Source of the DNA: G963692885 sp964657395
GTDB taxonomy: Bacteria > Acidobacteriota > Terriglobia > Terriglobales > Acidobacteriaceae
Direction: 5' to 3'
Length of the DNA: 64,000 nucleotides
Assembly: GCA_964657395.1 (NCBI GenBank)
Contig: CAZZUX010000006.1
Coordinates: forward strand, 14,642 to 78,641
The position numbers and the translations under genes are program-made. Below the pieces are notes generated by a model. It worked only from the letters and a program-made list of their open reading frames with translations. It did no database searches and had not been told where the DNA came from. Of the stretch, positions 51,600-60,779 are shown in pieces. How positions within the stretch are numbered: the stretch's first letter is position 1; each line of letters begins with the position of its first letter.

Positions 51600-52756
51600 A
51601 CGGTCTGTCCGGCATGCGAAGAAGGTACGAGGTCATCGGCCAGGTGTATGGCTGCACGGACCTGCTGCATGGTCTGTTCAGCGCGGTGCGTGGCACGAAC
51701 TTTTCCGTCGAGCAAAATGTCGACGACCAGGGAAGGATCCTGTTCGTAGGGACGCCGCCGATCCTGGATCGGAGCGAGCGCCGCCACGATGGAGTCCGCC
51801 GCCCAGCCTTTGCACTCGATACAGCCGATAGCTGCGGTGCAACAGCCGTCGTATACATTTGCCAGGGTCTGCCTGCTGGAGAAGACCTTGTGCAGATCGC
51901 CGACAGGACATTTGTCCGGATTGCCCGGGTCGGTGCGGCGGACACGCGCAGGATCGGTGACCATGGTTTTCAGCTTCTGCCGGATGGTGGCTTCGGGGTC
52001 TGTCAGCAGGATGGTGTTGCCGTAGCTTTTGGACATTTTGCGGCCGTCAGTACCCGGCAATTTAGGTGAAGGCGTAAGCAGAGGCTGCGGCTCGGGCAGG
52101 ATGGGATGCGTCTGCGGCGCAGCCGGAAAGTAGAACTGGTTGAATCGCCGCGCAACTTCGCGCGTGAGTTCGACATGAACCACCTGGTCCTGACCGACAG
52201 GTACAAAATCCGCCTGGTAGATGAGAATGTCGGCCGCCTGCAGCAGCGGATAGCCGAGAAAGCCGTAGGTGCTGAGGTCGCGGCCTGAGAGGTTTTCCTG
52301 CTGCTCTTTGTAAGTTGGTACACGCTCAAGCCAGCTGAGCGGCGTGACCATGCTGAGCAAAAGATGCAGCTCGGCATGTTGCGGTACGTGACTCTGCACG
52401 AACATCACGGACTGCTGCGGGTCGATGCCGGCGGCGAGCCAATCCATAGCAACATCGAGGGTGTTCTGTCGGACGCTGGAGGTGTCTGCGTAGTCGGTCG
52501 TCAGTGCATGCCAGTCGGCGATGAAGAAGTGGCAATCATATTTCGCAGCACCGATGGCGCTGCCGGCAACTTCAGAGCTATCACTCGCGGAAGCGCGTTC
52601 ATCCTGCAGGCGTACCCAGTTGTAGAGGGCGCCCATGTAGTTGCCAAGGTGCAGTTTGCCGGTGGGCCGCATACCGCTGAGAACGCGTCCGGGTCCAGCG
52701 TAAGTGGTTGGCTGTTGAGCCTGGTCGTGCTTGGAAGGGAAGTCGGATGCAGGCAT
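51596..52756 (-). CDS. trpS: Tryptophanyl-tRNA synthetase
   Basis: A 386-residue class Ic synthetase. The HIGH-like motif is in LSGMRPTGKLHLGNYMGALY and the KMSKS motif in GRKMSKSYGNTILL. Other family segments are NTLDVAMDWLAAGIDPQQSV, ELHLLLSMVTPLSWLERVPT and AADILIYQADFVPVGQDQVV. An insertion around residues 50-70 (ASASDSSEVAGSAIGAAKYD) follows the first motif. It lies between the M50 protease homologue and scpA, a gene order common in many bacteria. Confidence 0.96.
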   Translation of the reverse strand: MPASDFPSKHDQAQQPTTYAGPGRVLSGMRPTGKLHLGNYMGALYNWVRLQDERASASDSSEVAGSAIGAAKYDCHFFIADWHALTTDYADTSSVRQNTLDVAMDWLAAGIDPQQSVMFVQSHVPQHAELHLLLSMVTPLSWLERVPTYKEQQENLSGRDLSTYGFLGYPLLQAADILIYQADFVPVGQDQVVHVELTREVARRFNQFYFPAAPQTHPILPEPQPLLTPSPKLPGTDGRKMSKSYGNTILLTDPEATIRQKLKTMVTDPARVRRTDPGNPDKCPVGDLHKVFSSRQTLANVYDGCCTAAIGCIECKGWAADSIVAALAPIQDRRRPYEQDPSLVVDILLDGKVRATHRAEQTMQQVRAAIHLADDLVPSSHAGQTV

Positions 52757-52807
52757 GTATGCCTACGATTGTACGAGAGGCCGGCTGTGCAACGCGAAAG
52801 CTGCTGC

Positions 52808-53539
52808 TCAGACAGACATCAGGATGCCATTGAAGATCTGGAGCGCCGGGCCCAGGACAACACCGGTAATGGGGCCGCCGAGAAAGAAGATGAGCAGCAG
52901 GCTGAACATGCCGAGATTGTCAAAGGTCTTGAGCGAGTTGTAGGGCAGGAAGTGCCGCAGGATGCGTGCCCCATCGAGGGGCGGCAGTGGGATGAGATTG
53001 AAGATGGCAATGAACAGGTTGATGGTGATGGCGCTGTAGAAGATGACGACCAATGGAAAGACGATGGTGCTGCGCGCCATCAGGTCCGGCGAGACAAGAC
53101 CGCGGGCAAGCAGCCGGATATTCTCTGCGCCGAGCGGAGCGAATTTCGCCAGGCCAACCAGGATTAAGAGGGAGAGGCAGGCGAACAGGATGTTGCTCAG
53201 CGGCCCCGCGAGGGTAGACAGGATGTCGTCGCGAACAGGCCTGCTGAAGTTGCGCGTGGTGACGGGTGTCGGCTTAGCCCACCCGAAAAGGAAGGCGCTT
53301 CTGCCGCCGAAGCCCAGGACAGACATGCCGGTGAGTGCGGAGAAAATCTGGATGAGCGGCACGATGATGGTGCCAAGTGGATCAATATGCTGCGCTGGAT
53401 TGAGCGTCACGCGACCAAGCATGCGGGCTGTGGGATCACCCAGGCGCGATGCCATCCAGCCATGTGCGGCTTCCTTGAGGCTGAGAGCAAACAGCAGAAC
53501 GAAAAACTGGAAGATCTTGATGGCGATGTCGGGAGTCAT
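52808..53539 (-). CDS. Site-2-protease-like M50 membrane protein with degenerate HExxH
   Basis: A 243-residue protein with about five spans, of the short M50 type. The family zinc motif HExxH reads LSLKEAAHGW, so the first His is Lys22 (codon AAG), while Glu23 and His26 remain. The next conserved stretch SRLGDPTARMLGRVTLNPAQ is intact, as is the second metal motif NLIPLPPLDGARIL with its Asp. Normal members cut membrane-embedded regulators such as anti-sigma factors. With one ligand replaced, activity is doubtful, or a different ligand may serve. It sits between the metallo-beta-lactamase-fold gene and trpS in the operon. Confidence 0.85.
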   Translation of the reverse strand: MTPDIAIKIFQFFVLLFALSLKEAAHGWMASRLGDPTARMLGRVTLNPAQHIDPLGTIIVPLIQIFSALTGMSVLGFGGRSAFLFGWAKPTPVTTRNFSRPVRDDILSTLAGPLSNILFACLSLLILVGLAKFAPLGAENIRLLARGLVSPDLMARSTIVFPLVVIFYSAITINLFIAIFNLIPLPPLDGARILRHFLPYNSLKTFDNLGMFSLLLIFFLGGPITGVVLGPALQIFNGILMSV

Positions 53540-53596
53540 ATCTGGCTAACGGTTGATGGTAGCACTGCGATGACTCACTAAAATCGCCGACGGAGA

Positions 53597-54592
53597 CTAG
53601 CGCCACCAGTCTGAGAGAACTTCTTCGTCCTTGTTCACCATGGTCGGAACACCTGGAGTGGGCGACCACACCTTGAGCTGATGGATCGCGCGGAGGACCT
53701 CGATCGGCTGAGTCCATGGATGCAGCGCGAGATCGAAGAGTCCCCAGTGGATAGGCATCAGCAGGCCATGTCCGCCGAGTGCCTGGAAGCTTCGTGCTGC
53801 GCCTTCGGGTCCCATGTGAATGTCGGCCCAAAGAGGATCGAAGGCGCCAATCTCCAGCATGCTGAGATCGAAGGGTCCGTAGTTTTCGCCAATGTCGCGG
53901 AAGCCGTACCACTCGCCGGAGTCGGCTCCGTAATACACGCGATGGTGGGGACCGATGAGCGCATACGATGCCCACAGAGTTTGAAAGCGATTGAAGAGAC
54001 TGCGACCGGAGAAGTGCCGGGCCGGAAGTGCCGTGATCATCAGGCCGCCGACCTGGACCTGCTCGGTCCAGTTGAGTTCGGTCCATCGTGGCGGGTCGAT
54101 GCCGAAGCCGCCGAGGATACTGCCGACGCCGAGTGGTGCGACCCAGCGTGCCTGGCGAAGGTTCTCCAATCGCGCGAGCTGCTGCATGGTGCCCTCGCCA
54201 AGATGATCGTAGTGATCATGCGAGATGAGGACGACATCGATCGGCGGCAGATCTTTGAGCGCGATTGTCGGAGGGAAGAAGCGACGCGGGCCGAACCATT
54301 GCGTCGGTGCCGCGCGCTCATCCCACACGGGATCGATCAGGACGCGAACACCATCAATTTCAACCAGTGAGGAAGCATGGCCGAACCAGGTGATGCGCAA
54401 GCCTGAGGCTGGAGGCTGGTCGAAGACGCGCGGATTGGTGAGGAATGGACCGGGTGTCTGACGTGGTGAACGTGCGGCCGCTCCGACGAAGAAACGCGGC
54501 AACACTTTGAGCATGATCGAGATGCCGCCGAGCTTGGTCGGCACGGGATTCAGATATTGCTTGCCGCGACTTTCAGCCCTTACTAGCGGCAT
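53597..54592 (-). CDS. Metallo-beta-lactamase-fold hydrolase (NAPE-PLD/UlaG-like)
   Basis: From the ATG at 54592 (MPLVRAESRGKQYLNPVPTK) the protein has 331 residues; the open frame extends further upstream but into the preceding gene. The metal site is VVLISHDHYDHLGEGTMQQL, with further ligands in ALPARHFSGR, YYGADSGEWY and LMPIHWGLFDLA. RITWFGHASSLVEIDGVRVL and LIDPVWDERAAPTQWFGPRR are typical of the NAPE-hydrolysing phospholipase D-like group. The bacterial substrate is unknown. It lies within the acyltransferase-to-scpA operon, with 49- and 57-base spacers. Confidence 0.9.
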   Translation of the reverse strand: MPLVRAESRGKQYLNPVPTKLGGISIMLKVLPRFFVGAAARSPRQTPGPFLTNPRVFDQPPASGLRITWFGHASSLVEIDGVRVLIDPVWDERAAPTQWFGPRRFFPPTIALKDLPPIDVVLISHDHYDHLGEGTMQQLARLENLRQARWVAPLGVGSILGGFGIDPPRWTELNWTEQVQVGGLMITALPARHFSGRSLFNRFQTLWASYALIGPHHRVYYGADSGEWYGFRDIGENYGPFDLSMLEIGAFDPLWADIHMGPEGAARSFQALGGHGLLMPIHWGLFDLALHPWTQPIEVLRAIHQLKVWSPTPGVPTMVNKDEEVLSDWWR

Positions 54593-54641
54593 GTGCGCCT
54601 GCTGTTCATACGAGGCGTGATGGTACTCAGTAAGTCCGTCT

Positions 54642-55520
54642 TCATGCAGATCGTTCCGGGTAGCGGTTGTTATCTTCCTGCTGCCCTGACTGATGCTGAT
54701 CGCCGGAAGACTCTTCCCAGCCATCCCCCTCGACATCGTCCTTGGACTTGATCTGTTTGGCGGGTACGCCGCCGGAAATGCTGTTGGCTTCGAGGTCCCG
54801 GGTAGCCACGCCCATCGCTCCCAGGATGGCGTTCTCACCTACATGGACGCCGGCCATGACGGAAGCGTGAAACGTGATGCGTGCGCCCGGTCCGATCTCT
54901 GTCCTGCGATTCTGCACATCTGCCTGATTCTTGGGATGGTGGGCATGCGAATATACGGCCGCATAATCGCTGAGCGATGTGCCTTTTCGGATGATCAGTT
55001 CTCCGCGATCATCGAGCATCACGTATTTGTGAATCGTGCAGTCGTCTTCAATCGTAAGGTTGTAACCGTAGCTGAACTCGACACCATGAAAGATCTTCAC
55101 GTTCTTGCCGATGGCGGCAAAGATGTGTTTGCCGAGCATGGCGCGGAATCGGAAGCCGAGCCAGTGATTGAGTGCCAACGGAGACCGGTCGAACATCTGC
55201 CAGAAATAAATAAGCGGTTTACGCTGTGCGTATTTCTCGTGGTCTATGTCGCCGTAGTACTCAGGCTCAAGCGTTACGTTGGAAGGATCAAGAGACATCT
55301 CTACGGCATTGAAGGGGAGCTCGCTTGAGAGGTTCAGCGACAGCTTACCGCCATGGGGACGGGCAAACAGCATCTGGTGCAGCGCGTCGCGGACAAACTC
55401 ATTGCGCAGCCGCGGCTCTTTATGCCGGCCGATCTCGTCGTCCATATAACGCAGCCATCGACGAAAGACTTCCTCAGCTTCTGGTGTGGGCTTTAGGTCC
55501 CGGTACGGATATTCAGGCAT
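54642..55520 (-). CDS. Hexapeptide-repeat acetyltransferase family protein
   Basis: A 292-residue protein from the ATG at 55520 (MPEYPYRDLKPTPEAEEVFR); an ATG ten codons earlier lacks a ribosome site. The N-terminal 140 residues are helical and not recognised. A left-handed beta-helix follows, with turns in IGKNVKIFHGVEFSYGYNLT, DRGELIIRKGTSLSDYAAVY and MAGVHVGENAILGAMGVATR, then ISGGVPAKQI typical of CysE/maa-like transferases. The His in YSHAHHP would fit the active site. The last 30 residues are charged and low complexity. It is the first gene of the five-gene operon. Confidence 0.85.
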   Translation of the reverse strand: MPEYPYRDLKPTPEAEEVFRRWLRYMDDEIGRHKEPRLRNEFVRDALHQMLFARPHGGKLSLNLSSELPFNAVEMSLDPSNVTLEPEYYGDIDHEKYAQRKPLIYFWQMFDRSPLALNHWLGFRFRAMLGKHIFAAIGKNVKIFHGVEFSYGYNLTIEDDCTIHKYVMLDDRGELIIRKGTSLSDYAAVYSHAHHPKNQADVQNRRTEIGPGARITFHASVMAGVHVGENAILGAMGVATRDLEANSISGGVPAKQIKSKDDVEGDGWEESSGDQHQSGQQEDNNRYPERSA

Positions 55521-55698
55521 TGCGTTCGCAGCTTCCTTCGGCAGCCTCATGAAACTTGAACAGGCTCATGAAACAGAGATGTTGGTTCGATGCGCTTCGC
55601 TTCTGAAATGACGACAACCGGTCAAATCCGGTATGCGCAGGCAAACACAGCATAACCCGCTGACGGATGCCGGGTGCTGCAGGTTTCCTGTGATGACT

Positions 55699-56763
55699 TT
55701 ATAGCGGCTCAACTTTTGCGGGAAGAGCACGCAGCTTTTGGAGCAGCGCGGGAGCAGCGCCGTTCAGGATAGCCTCACGTCCAAGCTGCAATCCCTCGTT
55801 CAGGTTGGCGGCCATGCCTGCGGCAACCAGTGCTGCGGAGGCATTCAGCAGAACGATGTCCCGGCGTGCGCCAGTATCTTCCCCGCGGAAAATAGCTTCA
55901 AGAATGGTCGCATTGTCTTTTGCGCTCCCTCCCTCCAGATCAGCTGGACAGGCAAGCGGAAGGTCAACATCGCGAGGATGGAAGTGGCGGACGGCAGGAC
56001 AGTCGACGCCTGCATTGACGGTGGCGATATCTGTGTCTCCGGTCGTGGTGATTTCGTCCAGACCATCGCAGCCATGCACGACGAAGGCATGTTGGACGCC
56101 GAGACGCGTCATGGTCTCAGCGACCAGCGCGACACGATCGCGACTGTAGACACCCATGACCTGCGCCTGCGCTCCGGCAGGATTGGTCAGCGGTCCGGCG
56201 AGATTGAAGATGGTGCGGAAGCCCAGTGCTTTGCGGGCATCCTTCACCCGCGCCATGGCAGGATGCCACTTCGGCGCATACATGAAGACGAAACCAGTTG
56301 CGCGGAGGCAGTCTGCTGCCTGTTGCGGACCCAGGTCGATGGGAACCCCGAGTGCTTCGAGCACGTCAGCCGAGCCGCACCGAGATGTGATACTGCGGTT
56401 GCCGTGCTTGGCTACCCAGGCACCGGCAGCGGCAGCAATCATCGCGGCCCCGGTTGAAATGTTGAATGTTCCTGCACCGTCCCCGCCGGTGCCGCAGGTA
56501 TCGACTAGGCGCTTGCGCTCCGATTCGGTCAGAGGGATGACGCTTGCGAGTTCACGCATGCCGCGCACGAATCCTGTCAACTCGTCGACAGTTTCGCCGC
56601 GGGCCGCGATGGCGCCGAGGAAAGCGGCTATCTGGAGATCGCGCTGCGGTGTGGGTGCGGCGTCTGCGTCCAGCAAGGCGTGCAGCGTGAGGCGTGCGTC
56701 TTCCTCCGACAGCGAGGCATGCTGCTGCGTCACCAGGTAGAGCGCGTGCTGAAGAGCTTCCAT
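55699..56763 (-). CDS. trpD: Anthranilate phosphoribosyltransferase
   Basis: A 354-residue enzyme joining anthranilate and PRPP, the second step of tryptophan synthesis. The start at 56763 (MEALQHALYLVTQQHASLSE) fits the family. The PRPP site is VDTCGTGGDGAGTFNISTGA, followed by KHGNRSITSRCGSADVLEAL and the metal/PRPP region. MAHPAMARVKDARK-like RVKDARKALGFRTIFNLAGP is also present. No other trp gene is near, although trpS lies 3 kb away. It is divergent from sucC. Confidence 0.96.
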   Translation of the reverse strand: MEALQHALYLVTQQHASLSEEDARLTLHALLDADAAPTPQRDLQIAAFLGAIAARGETVDELTGFVRGMRELASVIPLTESERKRLVDTCGTGGDGAGTFNISTGAAMIAAAAGAWVAKHGNRSITSRCGSADVLEALGVPIDLGPQQAADCLRATGFVFMYAPKWHPAMARVKDARKALGFRTIFNLAGPLTNPAGAQAQVMGVYSRDRVALVAETMTRLGVQHAFVVHGCDGLDEITTTGDTDIATVNAGVDCPAVRHFHPRDVDLPLACPADLEGGSAKDNATILEAIFRGEDTGARRDIVLLNASAALVAAGMAANLNEGLQLGREAILNGAAPALLQKLRALPAKVEPL

Positions 56764-56998
56764 CCTGGCTAATAGTAAGGGCAAGGCCCATGAATGGTCT
56801 GCTACAGGCGCGCCCAGCGTAACCACATGACGACGGCGTGACTGCGGGAAGATACCGCTCCTGCTGAAATCTCTTCGTATGTCGCGGTGCGTACGGGGCC
56901 CTTTCACCCGAATGTACCTGTGCTTGGCTGGCCCATGCGGCCCGGGACGCGCTGACAGGTCCGACGTTCGTCCGTTAGTATTGGTGCTTCGGGCGGCT

Positions 56999-58177
56999 AT
57001 GAAAATACACGAGTATCAAGCGAAGGACATCCTGGCGAAACACGGCGTTGCCGTTCCCCGGGGTGAGGTGGCCAACACGCTGGACGAGGCGTTGGACGTG
57101 GCTAAGCGGCTTTTCAGTACTGGAGCTAACGGTGTTGTCGTCAAGGCGCAGATCCATGCCGGCGGGCGCGGTAAGGGTGGCGGCGTTAAGGTCGCCAAGA
57201 CGATTGAAGCAGCAGAGGATGCTGCCAAGGCGATTCTCGGCATGCAGCTGATCACGCACCAGACCGGACCGCAGGGACAGAAGGTTTCGCGCCTGCTGAT
57301 CGAAGAGATGTCTGCGATCGATCGCGAACTCTATCTCGGCATCGTGCTGGATCGTGCGGCGGCCAAGCTGGTGTTTATGGCTTCACAGTCCGGCGGCATG
57401 GAAATCGAAGAAGTCGCGGCGAAGGATCCCGATGCCATCTTCAAGGAATACATTGATCCGGCTGTTGGATTTCAGCCCTACCAGGCCCGCAAGCTGGCAT
57501 TCAAGCTTGGGCTGAAGCCGACGCAGATCAACGACGCAGTCAAGTTCATGACCGGACTGTACAACGTCTATCTCGACACCGATGCTTCGCTGCTCGAGAT
57601 CAATCCCTTCATCACGACGAAGGACGACAAGCTTGCTGCACTCGATTGCAAGATCAACTTCGATGACAATGCGATGTTCCGTCACAAGCTGCTGAAGGAA
57701 CTGCGCGACGTGGCAGAAGAAGATCCACTCGAAGTAGAAGCATCGAAATATGCGCTCAACTACATTAAGTTGGATGGCAACATCGCCTGCATGGTGAACG
57801 GCGCCGGACTTGCCATGGCGACCATGGACATCATCCAGTATGCAGGCGGTTCGCCGGCAAACTTCCTCGATGTAGGCGGTGGCGCAAATCAGCAGCAGAT
57901 CGAGCATGCGTTCGAGATCCTGCTGTCGGACAAGAATGTGCAGGCAGTCTTCATCAATATCTTCGGCGGCATTCTGCGTGTCGACACGCTGGCAAATGGC
58001 GTGGTCGGCGCGGCGAAGAAGCTGAACATACAGATTCCTGTTGTGTTGAGGCTTGAAGGCACGAACGTGGAAGAGGGTCGCGAGATTCTAAAGAACTCCG
58101 GCTTCAAATTCATCGTCGGCGAAACCATGCAGGATGCAGCAGAGAAGGTCGTCGCGGCCGCAAAGGGAGCGAACTAA
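56999..58177 (+). CDS. sucC: Succinyl-CoA ligase, beta subunit
   Basis: A 392-residue ATP-grasp protein, first partner of the TCA-cycle enzyme that makes ATP or GTP from succinyl-CoA. The start at 56999 gives MKIHEYQAKDILAKHGVAVP. The nucleotide site begins VVKAQIHAGGRGKGGGVKVA, followed by LEINPFITTKDDKLAALDCK, NGAGLAMATMDIIQYAGG and FINIFGGILRVDTLANGVVG. The ribosome site is weak. sucD begins directly after the stop codon with no spacer. Confidence 0.97.
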   Translation: MKIHEYQAKDILAKHGVAVPRGEVANTLDEALDVAKRLFSTGANGVVVKAQIHAGGRGKGGGVKVAKTIEAAEDAAKAILGMQLITHQTGPQGQKVSRLLIEEMSAIDRELYLGIVLDRAAAKLVFMASQSGGMEIEEVAAKDPDAIFKEYIDPAVGFQPYQARKLAFKLGLKPTQINDAVKFMTGLYNVYLDTDASLLEINPFITTKDDKLAALDCKINFDDNAMFRHKLLKELRDVAEEDPLEVEASKYALNYIKLDGNIACMVNGAGLAMATMDIIQYAGGSPANFLDVGGGANQQQIEHAFEILLSDKNVQAVFINIFGGILRVDTLANGVVGAAKKLNIQIPVVLRLEGTNVEEGREILKNSGFKFIVGETMQDAAEKVVAAAKGAN

Positions 58178-59050
58178 ATGGCGGTATTGGTAGACAAGAA
58201 CACGCGCCTGATTGTGCAGGGCATCACGGGTAAAGAAGGCACATTTCACGCCAAGGGCTGCGCGGAATATGGCACCAAGGTGGTTGGCGGTGTGACGCCG
58301 GGCAAGGGCGGAACCACGCATGAGGGATGGCCGGTTTTCGATACCGTCGAGAAGGCCATCACCGAGACTGGCGCGAACGCGACCGTCATCTTCGTGCCGC
58401 CACCCTTCGCAGCGGACGCCATCCTCGAAGCAGAAGAGGCCGGACTGCCCCTGATCATCTGCATCACCGAAGGCATCCCGACGAATGACATGGTCAAGGT
58501 CTGGGCCAAGCTGAAGTATTCGAAATCTGTGTTGGTCGGACCGAACTGCCCCGGTGTGATTTCGCCGGGCAAAGCTAAGATCGGCATCATGCCGGGACGC
58601 ATTCACAAGGAAGGCTCCGTCGGCATTGTGTCGCGTTCAGGCACGCTGACGTATGAAGCGGTGTATCAGTTGACACAGCGCGGAATCGGACAATCGACAG
58701 CAATCGGAATCGGCGGCGACCCGATCATTGGCACGACGCACGTCGATGCATTGAAGCTGCTGAATGAAGATCCGGAGACCGAAGCGATCATCCTCATCGG
58801 CGAGATTGGCGGCACGGCTGAAGAGACGGCTGCGCAGTACGTGAAGGACCATGTGAAGAAGCCGGTGGTCGGCTTCATTGCGGGTCAGACGGCTCCTCCG
58901 GGACGCCGTATGGGGCATGCGGGCGCGATCATCTCGGGTGGACAGGGCACAGCAGCCGACAAGATGAAGGCGCTGACTGCTGCCGGCATTCACGTTGTGC
59001 AGTCGCCAGCAGAGATCGGCGCGACGTTAGCAAAGGTGATCGGCCGCTAG
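58178..59050 (+). CDS. sucD: Succinyl-CoA ligase, alpha subunit
   Basis: A 290-residue CoA-binding subunit. MAVLVDKNTRLIVQGITGKE begins the Rossmann-like CoA domain. VGPNCPGVISPGKAKIGIMP follows, and the phosphorylated His is in RRMGHAGAIISGGQGTAADK near residue 246. The gene immediately follows the sucC stop, so the subunits are made from one transcript. A small hairpin terminator lies after it, and ndk follows by 117 bases. Confidence 0.98.
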   Translation: MAVLVDKNTRLIVQGITGKEGTFHAKGCAEYGTKVVGGVTPGKGGTTHEGWPVFDTVEKAITETGANATVIFVPPPFAADAILEAEEAGLPLIICITEGIPTNDMVKVWAKLKYSKSVLVGPNCPGVISPGKAKIGIMPGRIHKEGSVGIVSRSGTLTYEAVYQLTQRGIGQSTAIGIGGDPIIGTTHVDALKLLNEDPETEAIILIGEIGGTAEETAAQYVKDHVKKPVVGFIAGQTAPPGRRMGHAGAIISGGQGTAADKMKALTAAGIHVVQSPAEIGATLAKVIGR

Positions 59051-59072
59051 GAGCCCGGCGGAGCGAGTACGG

Positions 59073-59090
59073 GCGCCACTGGCGCTTTTT
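59073..59090 (+). terminator. Small hairpin terminator after sucD
   Basis: Stem gcgcc / ggcgc with a 3-base loop followed by five Ts, 23 bases after the sucD stop. The stem is short, so read-through into ndk is likely. Confidence 0.55.
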
Positions 59091-59167
59091 CTCACGCTGG
59101 TCGCACTCCGGCAAAATCCATCCGCGACGCCAAGTACACTGGAACCAACAAACAATTCAGGAGAGTT

Positions 59168-59584
59168 ATGTCGCAACGCACGTTCAGCATCATCAAGCCG
59201 GATGCCATTCGAAAAGGCTACGCGCTGGCCATTATGGCCGAGGTTGAGAAGGCCGGCTTCAAGGTGGCCGGTATCAAGAAGCTATCGCTCTCGAAGAAGC
59301 AAGCCGAGGGTTTCTATCACGTGCACAGCGCGCGTCCGTTTTTCGATTCGCTGACCACGTTCATGTCCTCCGGTTCGATCATCGCACTGGTGCTGGAGAA
59401 GGAAAATGCCATCGCCGATCTGCGCAGACTGATGGGTGCGACCAATCCGGCAAATGCGGAAGAGGGAACGATCCGCAAGAAGTTTGCCGGCTCGATTGAA
59501 GAGAATGCGATGCACGGATCAGACGCCGAAGATACGGCGGCGTTTGAAATTGGCTTCTTCTTCGCAGGTCTTGAACTGGTCTAA
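59168..59584 (+). CDS. ndk: Nucleoside diphosphate kinase
   Basis: A 138-residue enzyme exchanging the terminal phosphate between nucleoside di- and triphosphates. Family start is QRTFSIIKPDAIRKGYALAI, then FYHVHSARPFFDSLTTFMSS and RRLMGATNPANAEEGTIRKK. The phospho-His is in ENAMHGSDAEDTAAFEIGFF near residue 117. AGGAG lies just before the ATG. Functionally it fits with the nucleotide-making sucCD upstream. Confidence 0.98.
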   Translation: MSQRTFSIIKPDAIRKGYALAIMAEVEKAGFKVAGIKKLSLSKKQAEGFYHVHSARPFFDSLTTFMSSGSIIALVLEKENAIADLRRLMGATNPANAEEGTIRKKFAGSIEENAMHGSDAEDTAAFEIGFFFAGLELV

Positions 59585-59629
59585 CCGATCGAAGAGCAAG
59601 CCCGGCTCTGCACCCTTCTTCTTACGCAG

Positions 59630-59668
59630 ACACGAAAAACGCCGCAACGATTGCGGCGTTTTTCGTGT
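59630..59668. terminator. Bidirectional terminator between ndk and tatA
   Basis: An 18-bp perfect stem (acacgaaaaacgccgcaa and its complement) with a 3-base loop. The A-run on one side and T-run on the other make it work in both directions, for the convergent ndk and tatA genes. Confidence 0.95.
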
Positions 59669-59719
59669 TCTCCTGAGCATACTGCGGAGGCCACAAGCCA
59701 GCTTCGCAGATGCTGTGGG

Positions 59720-59935
59720 TTACTTGACTTCGGGGGTCGGGGTCGCCTTGGGCGTTACCGAGACATTCGCGTCTTCCTGTTTCACTGCATCCGGATTGCC
59801 CTTGATGCCGTCCTTGAAGCCACGCAAACCTTCGCCGAGGCCCTTGCCCAATCCTGGCAGTTTGCTGGGTCCAAAAATTATAAGCGCGATCGCGAGAACC
59901 ACGAGAAGATGTGTTGGTTGTAGAAGTTCGCCCAT
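59720..59935 (-). CDS. tatA: Twin-arginine translocase subunit TatA/E
   Basis: A 71-residue protein starting at 59935 (MGELLQPTHLLVVLAIALII) behind AGGAGG. It has a single N-terminal span, the hinge FGPSKLPGLGKGLGEGLRGF, an amphipathic helix, and a short Thr/Pro/Val-rich tail. This is the Tat pore-forming component. tatB and tatC are not in the window. A Tat-type cargo, the aldo/keto reductase, is encoded 11 kb away. Confidence 0.95.
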   Translation of the reverse strand: MGELLQPTHLLVVLAIALIIFGPSKLPGLGKGLGEGLRGFKDGIKGNPDAVKQEDANVSVTPKATPTPEVK

Positions 59936-60099
59936 TGTGACAGTTCCTCCTGGCATTCGCCGACATGCGAATCCCGGACTCTCATCCGTGTTCTCCATTG
60001 TCGCACAAGCCTGCCTGTGAGATGTACGGACGGGCGCGCCGGGCGGATGCACCCGAGGAATATTTCGATAGGGCAGAGCAAAGCCCGGTGAAAGCCTGC

Positions 60100-60774
60100 T
60101 CAGTGCACGATCGGGGCAGTATCCAGCCGCTTGGCTACCATTCCCAGGAACTCCACCAGGTCTTCACTTTCACCCAGGGTCAGGCGACGATACACCTTCA
60201 TCAGCGGGTACAACCGTGAGCCATTCACTTCCAGCGTTGGAACAGCGGCGACTGCGTTGGGGTACTGGGTCAGCGACCATTCGCCACCCCAGCGTTTGCG
60301 AAGGACTTCGCCGAAGTAGCTGCCCCAGGTTTTCGATTGATATTCAAGATCAGCGGCGGCCTGGCCGGCGAGAAGGTTTTCGAGCGAAGGGATTGACTCC
60401 AGGGAGAAGTCGAGGCGGATTCTGTGCTCAGCTGCGGCTACCCGGACAGCTTCGGCCGCGTACGCACTCATCATCGCGCCGATCGAGTCAAACTTCGCTT
60501 CTGCAAGCTTTTCCTTCGGCGTCTTCACCCTTCCAGCGTAAACGGATTTGTCCAGGGAAGCGAACCGGCGGACTGCAGATAGGTGAATAGAGGCTGGAAC
60601 GCTGCCGGCAGGCGCTTCTGCATGTATCTTTGAGAGGTAGCCTGAATATGTATCCTGCAGGGAGCCGCCAAGTGCTTGGCGTGCGAGGAACAAGCCTGCA
60701 AGGATCTCACCGTGAGCCGGTTTAAACCGCGCTTCGGCAAGTTTTTTTGAAGTCTCAGTGCGAAGTGGAGGCAC
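60100..60774 (-). CDS. Hypothetical protein, start uncertain
   Basis: The frame is open from GTG at 60774 (224 residues). A later GTG at 60528 would give 142 residues (MKTPKEKLAEAKFDSIGAMM) but has a ribosome-site-like GGAAGG directly adjacent, which is too close. The C-terminal 110 residues have a conserved feel: RIRLDFSLESIPSLENLLAG, TWGSYFGEVLRKRWGGEWSL and YPLMKVYRRLTLGESEDLVE. I do not recognise the family with confidence. There is no signal peptide. If 60774 is right, the gene starts five bases from the divergent barrel protein gene. Confidence 0.6.
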   Translation of the reverse strand: MPPLRTETSKKLAEARFKPAHGEILAGLFLARQALGGSLQDTYSGYLSKIHAEAPAGSVPASIHLSAVRRFASLDKSVYAGRVKTPKEKLAEAKFDSIGAMMSAYAAEAVRVAAAEHRIRLDFSLESIPSLENLLAGQAAADLEYQSKTWGSYFGEVLRKRWGGEWSLTQYPNAVAAVPTLEVNGSRLYPLMKVYRRLTLGESEDLVEFLGMVAKRLDTAPIVH

Positions 60775-60779
60775 GAAGT

